A DNA stretch of 64,000 bases from Pseudomonas mandelii (GTDB taxonomy: Bacteria > Pseudomonadota > Gammaproteobacteria > Pseudomonadales > Pseudomonadaceae), in assembly GCF_006438925.1 (NCBI RefSeq), contig NZ_RCZA01000001.1, positions 682,001 through 746,000 of the forward strand, in the 5' to 3' direction. The notes under the pieces are model-generated. The model searched no databases. It saw only the letters and a program-made list of their open reading frames with translations, and was not told where the DNA came from. The number at the start of each line of letters is the position of its first letter. The first letter of the stretch is position 1. A program made the translations under genes and the position numbers. Below, piece after piece: positions 33,740 to 41,514 of this stretch.

Positions 33740-33788
33740 ACCACGACGGGTCCAGGCTTTGTTGTTTGAAGCCCGGGCCCTTCGTGGT
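33740..33788 (+). terminator. Imperfect palindrome between citrate transporter and terC
   Basis: ACCACGACGGGTCCAGGCTT and AAGCCCGGGCCCTTCGTGGT form a long imperfect stem around TTGTTTG. It lies 11 bp after the transporter stop. The following T run is short (GGTTTAAC), so termination is only possible, not certain. Confidence 0.45.
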
Positions 33789-33813
33789 TTAACACTCGCA
33801 CAAAGGAATACAC

Positions 33814-34581
33814 ATGGAATGGCTGACCAACCCTGAAATCTGGGTTGCCTTCTTCACCCTGACCGCCCTGGAAATCGTCCTGGGTATCGATAACATCATT
33901 ATGATTTCGATCCTGGTCAGCCGCATGCCCAAGCACATGCAACAGCGCACCCGGATTTTCGGCCTGGCACTGGCCATGGTCACGCGGATCCTGTTGCTGC
34001 TGTCGATCACTTGGGTCATGCGCCTTACCGCGGACTTGTTCGAAGTGTTCGGCCAAGGCATTTCCGGGCGTGACCTGATCCTGTTCTTCGGTGGTCTGTT
34101 CCTGCTGTGGAAGAGCTCGCAAGAGATGTACCACGCGCTGGAAGGTGAAGACGAAACCAATGAGGAGCCGGGCGGCAAGGGCGGCAACTTCCTCTACACC
34201 ATCATTCAGATCGCGATCATCGACATCGTGTTCTCGCTGGACTCGGTCATCACCGCCGTGGGCATGGTGTCCTACGTACCGGTCATGGTCGCGGCGATCA
34301 TCGTTGCCGTGCTGGTGATGATGTGGGCTTCCGGCACCATCAGCGAGTTCATCGACAAGCACCCGTCGCTGAAGATGCTGGCGCTGTCGTTCCTGTTGAT
34401 AGTCGGTACTGTGCTGATTGCTGAATCCTTCGACGTTCACGTGCCAAAAGGCTACGTCTACTTCGCCATGGCGTTCTCGCTGGCGGTGGAAGCGATCAAC
34501 ATCAAGATGCGCACCGCGATCGCGAAAAAACGCAAACAGCAGGATCCGGTGAAACTGCGCAAGGACATTCCGGGTCAGTAA
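33814..34581 (+). CDS. TerC family integral membrane protein
   Basis: A 255-residue polytopic membrane protein of the TerC/Alx family, members of which are linked to tellurite resistance, manganese homeostasis or metal loading of exported proteins. It has the family motifs EIVLGIDNIIMISILVSR near the N-terminus and FSLDSVITAVGM in the second half, with acidic residues in membrane segments. The C-terminal tail is basic. No other ter genes are nearby, so a housekeeping metal role is more likely than tellurite resistance. I saw no yybP-ykoY riboswitch in the leader. Confidence 0.88.
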   Translation: MEWLTNPEIWVAFFTLTALEIVLGIDNIIMISILVSRMPKHMQQRTRIFGLALAMVTRILLLLSITWVMRLTADLFEVFGQGISGRDLILFFGGLFLLWKSSQEMYHALEGEDETNEEPGGKGGNFLYTIIQIAIIDIVFSLDSVITAVGMVSYVPVMVAAIIVAVLVMMWASGTISEFIDKHPSLKMLALSFLLIVGTVLIAESFDVHVPKGYVYFAMAFSLAVEAINIKMRTAIAKKRKQQDPVKLRKDIPGQ

Positions 34582-34600
34582 CCCCGGTCAGCATAAAACC

Positions 34601-34698
34601 TGTGGGAGCGAGCCTGCTCGCGATAGCGGCCTGTCAGTCAACATCAATGTTGAATGTGACGGCCTCATCGCGAGCAGGCTCGCTCCCACATTTTTTTT
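34601..34698. repeat. REPIN doublet followed by a T8 tract
   Basis: TGTGGGAGCGAGCCTGCTCG (from 34601) and CGAGCAGGCTCGCTCCCACA (to 34690) form the doublet. TTTTTTTT follows at 34691-34698, so the right REP or the whole structure could act as a terminator for terC. Confidence 0.92.
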
Positions 34699-34707
34699 GC
34701 TCTGTGA

Positions 34708-34989
34708 TTACCCTGGCGGATCGAGGTTATCCAGCACTCGATTCACCGCCAATTCCCCCAACATGATGCTTTGCTGAATCCCGAGCAGAGTGCTGCGCTG
34801 TGGGCCATTCAGAAACCCTGCGAAATCACTGGCCATTACGCTGGCGGACGCCAACGATTCGCAGGCGTGCCCGAGCAAGGTTTCGTTATCGACCTTGGGG
34901 TCTATGAAGAAAATGCTGCTGGGTTTACGCGGCGGGAAGTCGTGGGGGACCGGATCGGTGTCCGGTGGGTTGGGCGTGACTTTGAACAT
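34708..34989 (-). CDS. DUF6124 family small protein
   Basis: A 93-residue protein of a family frequent in pseudomonads and of unknown function. It opens with FKVTPNPPDTDPV and contains SIFFIDPKVDNETLLGHACE followed by a helical stretch (ASASVMASDFAGFLNGPQRS). No signal peptide or membrane segment is visible. I chose ATG 34987-34989 since family members start there and GGAG precedes it. A reading from 35199 adds residues unlike the family. Confidence 0.8.
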   Translation of the reverse strand: MFKVTPNPPDTDPVPHDFPPRKPSSIFFIDPKVDNETLLGHACESLASASVMASDFAGFLNGPQRSTLLGIQQSIMLGELAVNRVLDNLDPPG

Positions 34990-35463
34990 AGGGACTTTCT
35001 CCAGTATGGCCGCAACCCCTTCGCTACTAATACAAAAGGGTGGCAGCTGTGCACAGGTTAGTAGACCGGCAAAGTCACCTAAAACACCCGGCGCGCCCGA
35101 GGGCGCCCTATGCACAGCCACCATCAAGCGCAGGCGGATACCTGACTGGATGACGCTTGTACAACCGAGATGACTGGTCGGGCTACTAAACCCGATCACT
35201 GATGGTCAGCGACGGGAACCAAGTTATCGACAGGCCTCTAGGCGCACAAGCCGGCGGATTCTGGCGTAGCCGTAGGCAACGACGCAAGGCGTTGTAGCCT
35301 CCGAGAAGTAACTCCGGATGTCTTTAAACACGCGCTGCAAAAACACGTGAATCACATCAAAACAACCGAATGCTTACCGACGTTTTTTTTCAAGGGTTGA
35401 CGCACCGAGCTCTGGTGGTTAGCGTCCCTCGCTCGCTTCAACCGACAATGACAAGGAATGCAT
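34990..35463. other. 474 bp gap before the PAAR gene
   Basis: No convincing gene, tRNA or REP element is seen. The segment should carry the divergent promoters of the DUF6124 gene and the PAAR module. It contains a T8 run at 35385-35392 and one near-DnaA box (TTATCGACA at about 35224). Base composition shifts toward AT near 35320-35395. Confidence 0.5.
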
Positions 35464-35961
35464 ATGTCTGGAAAACCGGCTGCACGCCTCACGGACCCCA
35501 CCACCTGCCCGCTTCCAGGGCACGGCACCAATCCCATCGCAAGCGGCTCACCCGATGTCTTTTTCAACGGTCTCGCCGCCGCTCGGGTCAGCGACAAATG
35601 CACCTGCGGCCAGGCCTTGAACGGTGGATTCTCTTCAACCGTGTTCATCAACGGCCTGAATGCCATGACTCTCGATAGCACCACCAGCCATGGCGGTGTG
35701 GTGATTGGCGGCTCCGGCAACGTCATCATCGGCAGCTCTCATTCCCCTGAGTCCTTCATCCCGCCCTTGCCGATCATTGGTCAACCTTTGGTGGAGTTCA
35801 AAGCCGTCAGCGCCGGCAATGGCGAACCGATCGCCGCACAAGACTACGAAATCGAAACCGCCGAAGGCCGCATCGTCAAAGGCCAGACCAACGCCCTGGG
35901 CATGACCCAAAGCGTCGCCACCTTACAGCCCGACCTCGCCGTCGTCCGCTGGACCGTCTGA
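35464..35961 (+). CDS. PAAR-domain protein with a beta-rich C-terminal extension (T6SS spike tip/adaptor)
   Basis: A 165-residue protein whose first about 95 residues form a PAAR domain, the cone that sharpens the VgrG spike of type VI secretion. It starts SGKPAARLTDPTTCPLPGHG and contains PDVFFNGLAAARVSDKCTCG and TSHGGVVIGGSGNVIIGSS, with the His and Cys expected to hold zinc. The last about 60 residues (VEFKAVSAGNGEPIAAQDYE and the following TAEGRIVKGQTNALG) resemble a transthyretin-like beta sandwich, a fold that recruits effectors in some VgrG proteins. The ATG at 35464 has AAGGA 6 bp upstream. The putative effector follows 19 bp later. Confidence 0.85.
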   Translation: MSGKPAARLTDPTTCPLPGHGTNPIASGSPDVFFNGLAAARVSDKCTCGQALNGGFSSTVFINGLNAMTLDSTTSHGGVVIGGSGNVIIGSSHSPESFIPPLPIIGQPLVEFKAVSAGNGEPIAAQDYEIETAEGRIVKGQTNALGMTQSVATLQPDLAVVRWTV

Positions 35962-35980
35962 AGCCTCAAGGAAGAATCAA

Positions 35981-37138
35981 ATGACCGGCCAATGCATCGC
36001 TCCAGACGACCTGGACATGAAAAAACTCTGGGACAGCGCCTGCGAACTGCCTACCTGCAAACGCGAAACCACCATCGGCGGCCCCAACCCGAAAACCCGC
36101 GTCGAAGTGCCATTGCTGACTTGTAACTGCCTGTGGCGCAGATTTCAGAAAGAAGCCGAAGAATGGGTCGCGCCGGGCGGCGTGTTGATTGCGGACCCGC
36201 AAGCACGCAACCGCAAGATCAACGCGGCTTATGCGCAGCTGTGGCTGGCGGACAACCGGTTTCAGTGGGCGGGGTTGGCGGCGTTTGCTTCCAAGCAGGT
36301 GGGGTGTGGGTTGATTCATGCCGCCAAATTGCAAACGGCTATTGCGGCGCAAAAGGCTGCGCAAGAGAAACTGCGGACCGGTAAGTCGGAAACCATTTTC
36401 GAAGGGTTTGGGTTCAAGCTCAGTAAGACAGATCCAGAAATTGAGAAAGAATTAGCGAAAGCCAAAGAGGCCAATCCTCTTCCTACGGATGATATTACCT
36501 TCGGCGACAGCTCCCGTTCCGCTGTTCAGCAGCAGTTGGACTACGTGTATGAAATGCTTGCCCTCGGTAACACCTCACTGTTTCTGGATGTTTATCCGCT
36601 GCATCGGTTTTTTATGGTGCGGGGCTATAAGGAAATGGAGAAATGCTTGAAGAGCCGTCGCGGCATTCTGAAAGATGTGATGTGGCCGATTGCAGGGAAA
36701 GTTGAGTTTGGCGCAGATACCCCGGAAATCTACGCAACGTTCAAAGCCATCGACAACGGAAACATCAAGGGTAGCGTCGAGCGAATGGCGACTCATGAAC
36801 AAGTAAATATCCTGCAACCAGCAATGTACGACGAAACTCATTTCGCCATGCTCATGCGAGGCACTCATGGAGGCGATGTCATTTCGGTTGTAACGGGATT
36901 GTTGCCAGGGGCAGCCGAGGAGATCCAGCTTACCCTTGCTAGCCAATGCAAAGCGCTTGACAACAAAAAAGTTGCTTTCGGTAGTAACCCACTCGCGAAT
37001 CTCGCCGACAAGGACCAAAGGATGGCGTTCGTCTTACGCGCCGCCACTCAATTTGACACATTGCTTAATGAGCCAGCTTCTCGAGCAAAATTAAAACAGT
37101 CAATTACTGACATTGCGAGCGGCGGTGGTATCAAGTGA
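35981..37138 (+). CDS. Putative T6SS effector downstream of PAAR (possible DUF2515-like)
   Basis: A 385-residue protein with no signal peptide or membrane segment. It has an N-terminal cysteine-rich stretch (DSACELPTCKRETT and LLTCNCLWRR) and a conserved-looking core RFQWAGLAAFASKQVGCG. The C-terminal half has the segment HEQVNILQPAMYDE. From memory this resembles DUF2515-type proteins found beside PAAR genes; I cannot verify this and no enzymatic motif is recognised. The first half has typical high-GC codons while the second is clearly AT-richer, suggesting a mosaic toxin with an acquired C-terminal domain. It overlaps the next gene by 4 bp. Confidence 0.6.
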   Translation: MTGQCIAPDDLDMKKLWDSACELPTCKRETTIGGPNPKTRVEVPLLTCNCLWRRFQKEAEEWVAPGGVLIADPQARNRKINAAYAQLWLADNRFQWAGLAAFASKQVGCGLIHAAKLQTAIAAQKAAQEKLRTGKSETIFEGFGFKLSKTDPEIEKELAKAKEANPLPTDDITFGDSSRSAVQQQLDYVYEMLALGNTSLFLDVYPLHRFFMVRGYKEMEKCLKSRRGILKDVMWPIAGKVEFGADTPEIYATFKAIDNGNIKGSVERMATHEQVNILQPAMYDETHFAMLMRGTHGGDVISVVTGLLPGAAEEIQLTLASQCKALDNKKVAFGSNPLANLADKDQRMAFVLRAATQFDTLLNEPASRAKLKQSITDIASGGGIK

Positions 37139-37770
37139 GGCACAAGCGAAATACCTACTTACTTTTTGCTGCCGTTGCGTTGGTGACAATCACCGTGGCT
37201 TTTTTTTTCAGCCGTGGACCGGAGCAACTTTCCTTTCACATCGGAAAAAGTTACGACGATGTGGTGCGCGATTCGACATTTCCTGTAAAGGGCGAAACCG
37301 CCATCTATCCCGGTGAACCACCTCACCCGAGCTCCACCTGGATTAGCACGCCAGTAATAATTACTTTTGATGACAAGCAACATGGATTCACGTTGCCTGC
37401 CACAAAGTTCGGTGCGATTGGGTGGTCCGAATTCAAAGCGATCACCCTGACTACGTCGCCGATGCTGGAAACCTTGCCGTTCGAGCAAGCGGTAAAACTT
37501 CTTGAGGAATTACAACAAAAGTTCAAACAAGTCGGGTGGACTCCAGAGCCTGTGGAAGGTAACGACTGGCTAAAAATAGAAACCCAAGAGGACAAGGTGC
37601 AGCTTCAAGCCAAACTCTTTGATCAACTGGACGGTGTCATCCTGTTGATTCCGCACAAGTACAGCTTGATCCTTCACATCAAATGCTATGCCCGCTGCGA
37701 CGAACGAAACTCCGAGACAGCCAAGTATCTGATCGACGTAGGACTGGGCGAGGATCACTTCAGTGATTGA
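37135..37770 (+). CDS. Putative immunity protein, membrane-anchored
   Basis: A 211-residue protein with one N-terminal membrane segment or uncleaved signal (TYLLFAAVALVTITVAFFF) after a basic start, then a soluble domain predicted to face the periplasm. GTG 37135-37137 overlaps the stop of the putative effector (GTGA), which implies coupled synthesis as in toxin-immunity pairs. No known family is recognised. If it is an immunity protein, its location suggests that the effector acts in the periplasm or on the envelope. GC content is lower than in the flanking genes. Confidence 0.55.
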   Translation: MRHKRNTYLLFAAVALVTITVAFFFSRGPEQLSFHIGKSYDDVVRDSTFPVKGETAIYPGEPPHPSSTWISTPVIITFDDKQHGFTLPATKFGAIGWSEFKAITLTTSPMLETLPFEQAVKLLEELQQKFKQVGWTPEPVEGNDWLKIETQEDKVQLQAKLFDQLDGVILLIPHKYSLILHIKCYARCDERNSETAKYLIDVGLGEDHFSD

Positions 37771-37782
37771 ACTCTCCCTCAA

Positions 37783-37828
37783 TGGGGCTGCTGCGCAGCC
37801 CAGCGGGAGCAAGCTCCCTCGCCACAGG
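37783..37828. repeat. Single REP-like palindrome
   Basis: GGGGCTGCTGCGCAGCCCAG and GCGGGAGCAAGCTCCCTCGC are adjacent short palindromes of the type common in fluorescent pseudomonads, 13 bp after the putative immunity gene. The remaining gap to 38050 holds the leader of the next gene. Confidence 0.7.
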
Positions 37829-38050
37829 TTATGTTCGCGTAACCTTTCAACTGAGGGGCTGAGATCTATGGGCCCCTTTTTCATTGACGCATGAACCTGT
37901 TTTCATGACAGTTTTGTTTCAATCGCTTCTTTAGCTGTGCGATGCTGGCGCGCAGACCGTTAGCCAACTACAGCTTAAGTACAGAACGTAGAAGAACGCG
38001 CGGCACCGTCAACTTGCCCCTTTGGGGCGCTACCACCACAGGGGGCCTGC

Positions 38051-39709
38051 ATGCTCACCCTGCTCAATTTGTTATCTGCCGTGGCCTTGTTGATTTGGGG
38101 CACGCACATCGTCCGAACCGGCATATTGCGGGTCTACGGTTCCAACCTGCGCCATGTGATTGGCCGGAACATGTCCAAGCGTTGGCTGGCATTCGTCTCG
38201 GGGATCGTCGTAACGGCGATGGTCCAGAGCAGCAACGCCACCGCGATGCTCGTCACCTCCTTTGTCGGTCAGGGCCTGATGGCGCTGACCCCGGCCCTGG
38301 CGACCATGCTCGGGGCCGACGTCGGTACCGCACTGATGGCGCGGGTGCTGACCTTCGACCTGTCATGGTTGTCGCCGCTGCTGATCTTTCTTGGGGTGAT
38401 TTTCTTCCTGTCGCGCAAACAGACCCGGGTCGGACAAATGGGCCGGGTCGGCATTGGCCTAGGGCTGATCATCCTGGCGCTGCAACTGATCGTCGAATCC
38501 GCCGCGCCGATCACCCAGGCCCAAGGCGTGAAGGTTATTTTCGCCTCGCTGACCGGCGACATCCTGCTGGATGCCCTGGTCGGTGCGTTGTTCGCAATGG
38601 TTTCCTACTCCAGCCTGGCCGCCGTCCTGCTGACCGCGACCCTGGCCGGTGCCGCAGTGATCAGCCTGCCCGTGGCCATCGGTCTGGTGATCGGCGCCAA
38701 CATCGGCAGCGGCATCCTTGCCTTCCTCAGCACCAGCATGCAGAACGCCGCCGGTCGCCAGGTGGCGTTGGGCAGCCTGCTCTACAAACTGATCGGCCTG
38801 TTGCTGATCATCCCGGTACTCGACCCGTTGGTGCACTGGATCGACAGCCTGGACTTCAGCCCTCAGGAAATGGTCATCGGCTTTCACCTGCTCTACAACA
38901 CCGCGCGCTGCCTGATCTTGCTGCCCAGTGTCGGGCCGATGGCCAAGCTGTGCGCGTGGCTGTTGCCGGAGCGGCCGGAAATCAACGGCACTGCCAAACC
39001 GCGGCATCTTGATCCAACAGCGCTGGTCACGCCCAGCCTGGCGCTGGCCAATGCCGCCCGGGAAACCCTGCGCATCGGCGACCTGATCGACAACATGCTC
39101 GAGGCCATGCTCGACGTGCTGAACGGCAAGCAAACCGCCATTACCCAGGAAATGCGGCGCCTGACCGATGATGTGGAATCGCTCTACGGTGCGATCAAGC
39201 TGTATCTGGCGCAAATGCCCCGTGAAGACCTCAGCGAGCAGGACAGCCGGCGCTGGGCGGAAATCATCGAGCTGGCGATCAACCTTAAGCTCGCCAGCGA
39301 CCTCATCGAACGTATGCTGCGCAAGGTTCAGCAGCAGAAAACCTCGCAGCGCCGGTCTTTTTCCGAGGTCGGCCTGGAAGAGTTGGCGGGGCTGCACAGT
39401 CAGTTGATCTCCAACCTGCGCCTGGGGTTGTCGGTGTTCCTCAGTGCCGATAAGGAAAGTGCCCGCCAGTTATTGCGTGAGAAACGTCGCTTTCGCGCAC
39501 AGGAACGCCGCTTGGCCCATGCTCACGTCAGCCGATTGCAACGTAAGATCGTGCAGAGTATCGAGACCAGCTCGTTGCACCTTGAGTTGATTGCCGACAT
39601 GAAGCGTCTGAATTCGCTGTTTTGCAGCAGCGCCTATGTGGTGCTGGAAACTTCCGACACCGGCGCCCTGGCGGCCGACGATTTGGCTGACATCACGCAT
39701 TCACCTTGA
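38051..39709 (+). CDS. Na+/phosphate cotransporter family protein with PhoU-like domain
   Basis: A 552-residue inner-membrane protein of the NptA/PNaS family, predicted to import phosphate with sodium. The membrane part has two related repeats, with the signature VQSSNATAMLVTSFVGQGLM in the first and VSYSSLAAVLLTATLAGAA in the second. The C-terminal about 200 residues are helical and PhoU-like. The first Gln-Ser-Ser is intact, whereas the second repeat has YSS in its place. The start follows an AGGGGG site. No convincing Pho box was seen. Confidence 0.85.
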   Translation: MLTLLNLLSAVALLIWGTHIVRTGILRVYGSNLRHVIGRNMSKRWLAFVSGIVVTAMVQSSNATAMLVTSFVGQGLMALTPALATMLGADVGTALMARVLTFDLSWLSPLLIFLGVIFFLSRKQTRVGQMGRVGIGLGLIILALQLIVESAAPITQAQGVKVIFASLTGDILLDALVGALFAMVSYSSLAAVLLTATLAGAAVISLPVAIGLVIGANIGSGILAFLSTSMQNAAGRQVALGSLLYKLIGLLLIIPVLDPLVHWIDSLDFSPQEMVIGFHLLYNTARCLILLPSVGPMAKLCAWLLPERPEINGTAKPRHLDPTALVTPSLALANAARETLRIGDLIDNMLEAMLDVLNGKQTAITQEMRRLTDDVESLYGAIKLYLAQMPREDLSEQDSRRWAEIIELAINLKLASDLIERMLRKVQQQKTSQRRSFSEVGLEELAGLHSQLISNLRLGLSVFLSADKESARQLLREKRRFRAQERRLAHAHVSRLQRKIVQSIETSSLHLELIADMKRLNSLFCSSAYVVLETSDTGALAADDLADITHSP

Positions 39710-39753
39710 ACGTCTGGCAGAGTGGTCAGTCAGTAACATTGATTCAGCATGAA

Positions 39754-39860
39754 GGCCGCCTTCGCGAGCAGGCTCGCTCCCGCAGTGGATCTTCGGTGTA
39801 CTCGGAAATTGTGTCCGACTCAGATCACCTGTGGGAGCGAGCCTGCTCGCGAAGGCGGCC
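39754..39860. repeat. REPIN doublet with extended GGCCGCC ends
   Basis: GGCCGCCTTCGCGAGCAGGC (from 39754) and its inverse ending GGCGGCC at 39860. One arm reads CTCCCGCAG rather than CTCCCACAG, a single-base decay. It lies in the 195 bp gap before the M16 protease gene. Confidence 0.92.
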
Positions 39861-39904
39861 TGGCTGATGACACGGATCTCCGATTGGTTGCCTGGAAGCT
39901 TGCT

Positions 39905-41293
39905 ATGCGTTGTTTGTTGTTCGCCTGTCTGTTGCTTGGCTCATTCCCTTCATTTGCCCTGGATCGCTTTCAGGTCGAGGGCTATACGCTGCCCAACGGC
40001 CTGCAATTAATGCTCAAACCCGGCACCGAGCGCGGGCATGTGGCGATTCGTCTGGTGGTCGGCGTCGGCATCGATGATTTCAGCTGCGCCGACAAAGAGC
40101 TGCCGCACCTGCTTGAGCACTTGCTGTTCAGCGGCATCGACGCCACGGGCGAAGGCGGGCTGGAAGAACGCATGCAGGCCCTGGGTGGCGAGTGGAACGC
40201 CTACACCAACAATGCCGACACGACGTTCGTCATCGAAGCCCCGGCGAAAAACCAGCGCAAAGTCCTCGACCTGCTGCTGGCGCTGCTGACCCAGACCCGA
40301 ATCGACGACAACGCCATCAACGCCGCCAAACAAGTGGTCGAGCGCGAAGACGGCGGCCATTACTCGCACCTGCAACGCTGGCTGGATCGCCAGGATCTTG
40401 GCCACACGGCGAGTAATCAGCTGGCGGTGGAACTGGGCCTCAAATGCCCCGAACGGCCTGAAGTCGATCACCTGACCCGCGATCAGGTGGAAAAGGTACG
40501 CAAGGCCTGGTACGCAGCCAACAACATGACCCTGATCGTCGTCGGCGACCTTGAGCGGTTGCTGCCGGCCTATCTGGAACGGTCTTATGGCGCGCTTGAA
40601 GCGGTCGACCCGACCGATCACCCGGCCCTGCCGGCGATCCAGGCCAGTGCTGCCCATGAGCGCACCCTGAGTCACGGTTTGGTCGGCGGCAGTGCGAAAT
40701 TGCATTGGCTGGTGCCAGAGCCGGTGCAAGAGGATCAGCACGACGAAACCTTCGACTTGCTCAAGGACTATCTGGACTGGGCGCTCTACCGCCAGTTGCG
40801 CCTGACCCATAGCTTGTCCTACGGGCCTTCGGCCGAGCGTGAGGTGTTTGGCGGCGTGGGCTTCATGAGTCTGAACGCCGACCTTGACCGCGACGACGTA
40901 CCCCAGGCCGAACAGGTGCTGGATGATCTGAAGGCCGGGTTGCTCAGGGACGGCCTCAATGCCAACACCTTCAACCGCCTCAAGCAGGCCGCCATTGCCC
41001 GCCAGGCCTGGGCCGTGCAAGGCAACAGCGCGTTGGCCGATTATTACTGGAGCGCCCTTGGGGACTACGAGGACGGCCGTTTCGCCAACCCGGCCAAGGA
41101 ACTGCAAGGGGTGACGCTGGAGGAAGCAAACAAGGCCATGCGTGAGTTGCTGATGCAGCCGGGCTACCTGCGGATCGAAAAGCCGTTGATCAGTGATGAT
41201 CAGTTTATGTGGGCGATTGCCGGGGTGCTGGGGCTCATCGTGTTGATGCTGATGGGTTGGCGTGTGTACCTCAGAGCACCGCGAACCGTGTAG
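39905..41293 (+). CDS. M16 family zinc protease with C-terminal membrane anchor
   Basis: A 462-residue insulinase-type peptidase. A signal peptide (RCLLFACLLLGSFPSFA) precedes the catalytic domain, which carries the inverted zinc motif HLLEH (His68, Glu71, His72) and a third-ligand Glu about 75 residues later in KQVVERED. The second half is the usual non-catalytic M16 domain. The last 30 residues form a hydrophobic segment (MWAIAGVLGLIVLMLMGWRV) and a basic tail, so the enzyme is probably tethered to the inner membrane facing the periplasm. The stop codon lies inside the arm of a downstream palindrome. Confidence 0.85.
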   Translation: MRCLLFACLLLGSFPSFALDRFQVEGYTLPNGLQLMLKPGTERGHVAIRLVVGVGIDDFSCADKELPHLLEHLLFSGIDATGEGGLEERMQALGGEWNAYTNNADTTFVIEAPAKNQRKVLDLLLALLTQTRIDDNAINAAKQVVEREDGGHYSHLQRWLDRQDLGHTASNQLAVELGLKCPERPEVDHLTRDQVEKVRKAWYAANNMTLIVVGDLERLLPAYLERSYGALEAVDPTDHPALPAIQASAAHERTLSHGLVGGSAKLHWLVPEPVQEDQHDETFDLLKDYLDWALYRQLRLTHSLSYGPSAEREVFGGVGFMSLNADLDRDDVPQAEQVLDDLKAGLLRDGLNANTFNRLKQAAIARQAWAVQGNSALADYYWSALGDYEDGRFANPAKELQGVTLEEANKAMRELLMQPGYLRIEKPLISDDQFMWAIAGVLGLIVLMLMGWRVYLRAPRTV

Positions 41294-41421
41294 CAGCTGG
41301 CGAAGGCTGCGTTCGGCTGCGCAGCAGTCGCAAACCCGTTATGTCAGATATACCTGATGGGCCGCGTTGAATGGTTTTACGACTGCTGCGCAGCCGAACG
41401 CAGGCTGCGCCAGCTGCTACA
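41289..41421. repeat. Large inverted repeat with 43 bp arms
   Basis: TGTAGCAGCTGGCGAAGGCT (41289 onward, continuing to 41331) pairs with an almost exact inverse at 41379-41421 (ending GCGCCAGCTGCTACA). The loop is about 47 bp. It is a third palindrome family distinct from the REPINs here, and its left end supplies the stop codon of the M16 gene. Confidence 0.9.
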
Positions 41422-41514
41422 AGGATTTGTGATCGGACCGCAGCCCCTCGCCACGCCGCCCTCTCGGCGGTTACCCTGTCGGGGATTTTTCCCACGACTA
41501 TTGCGAACCGCCGA

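Noticed and set aside
33720..33813. Manganese riboswitch (yybP-ykoY) before terC
   Set aside because: The leader lacks the conserved loop sequences; only an imperfect palindrome is present.
37893..37925. Pho box upstream of the Na/Pi cotransporter
   Set aside because: CTGTCAT occurs once on the reverse strand but the second repeat at the required spacing is absent.
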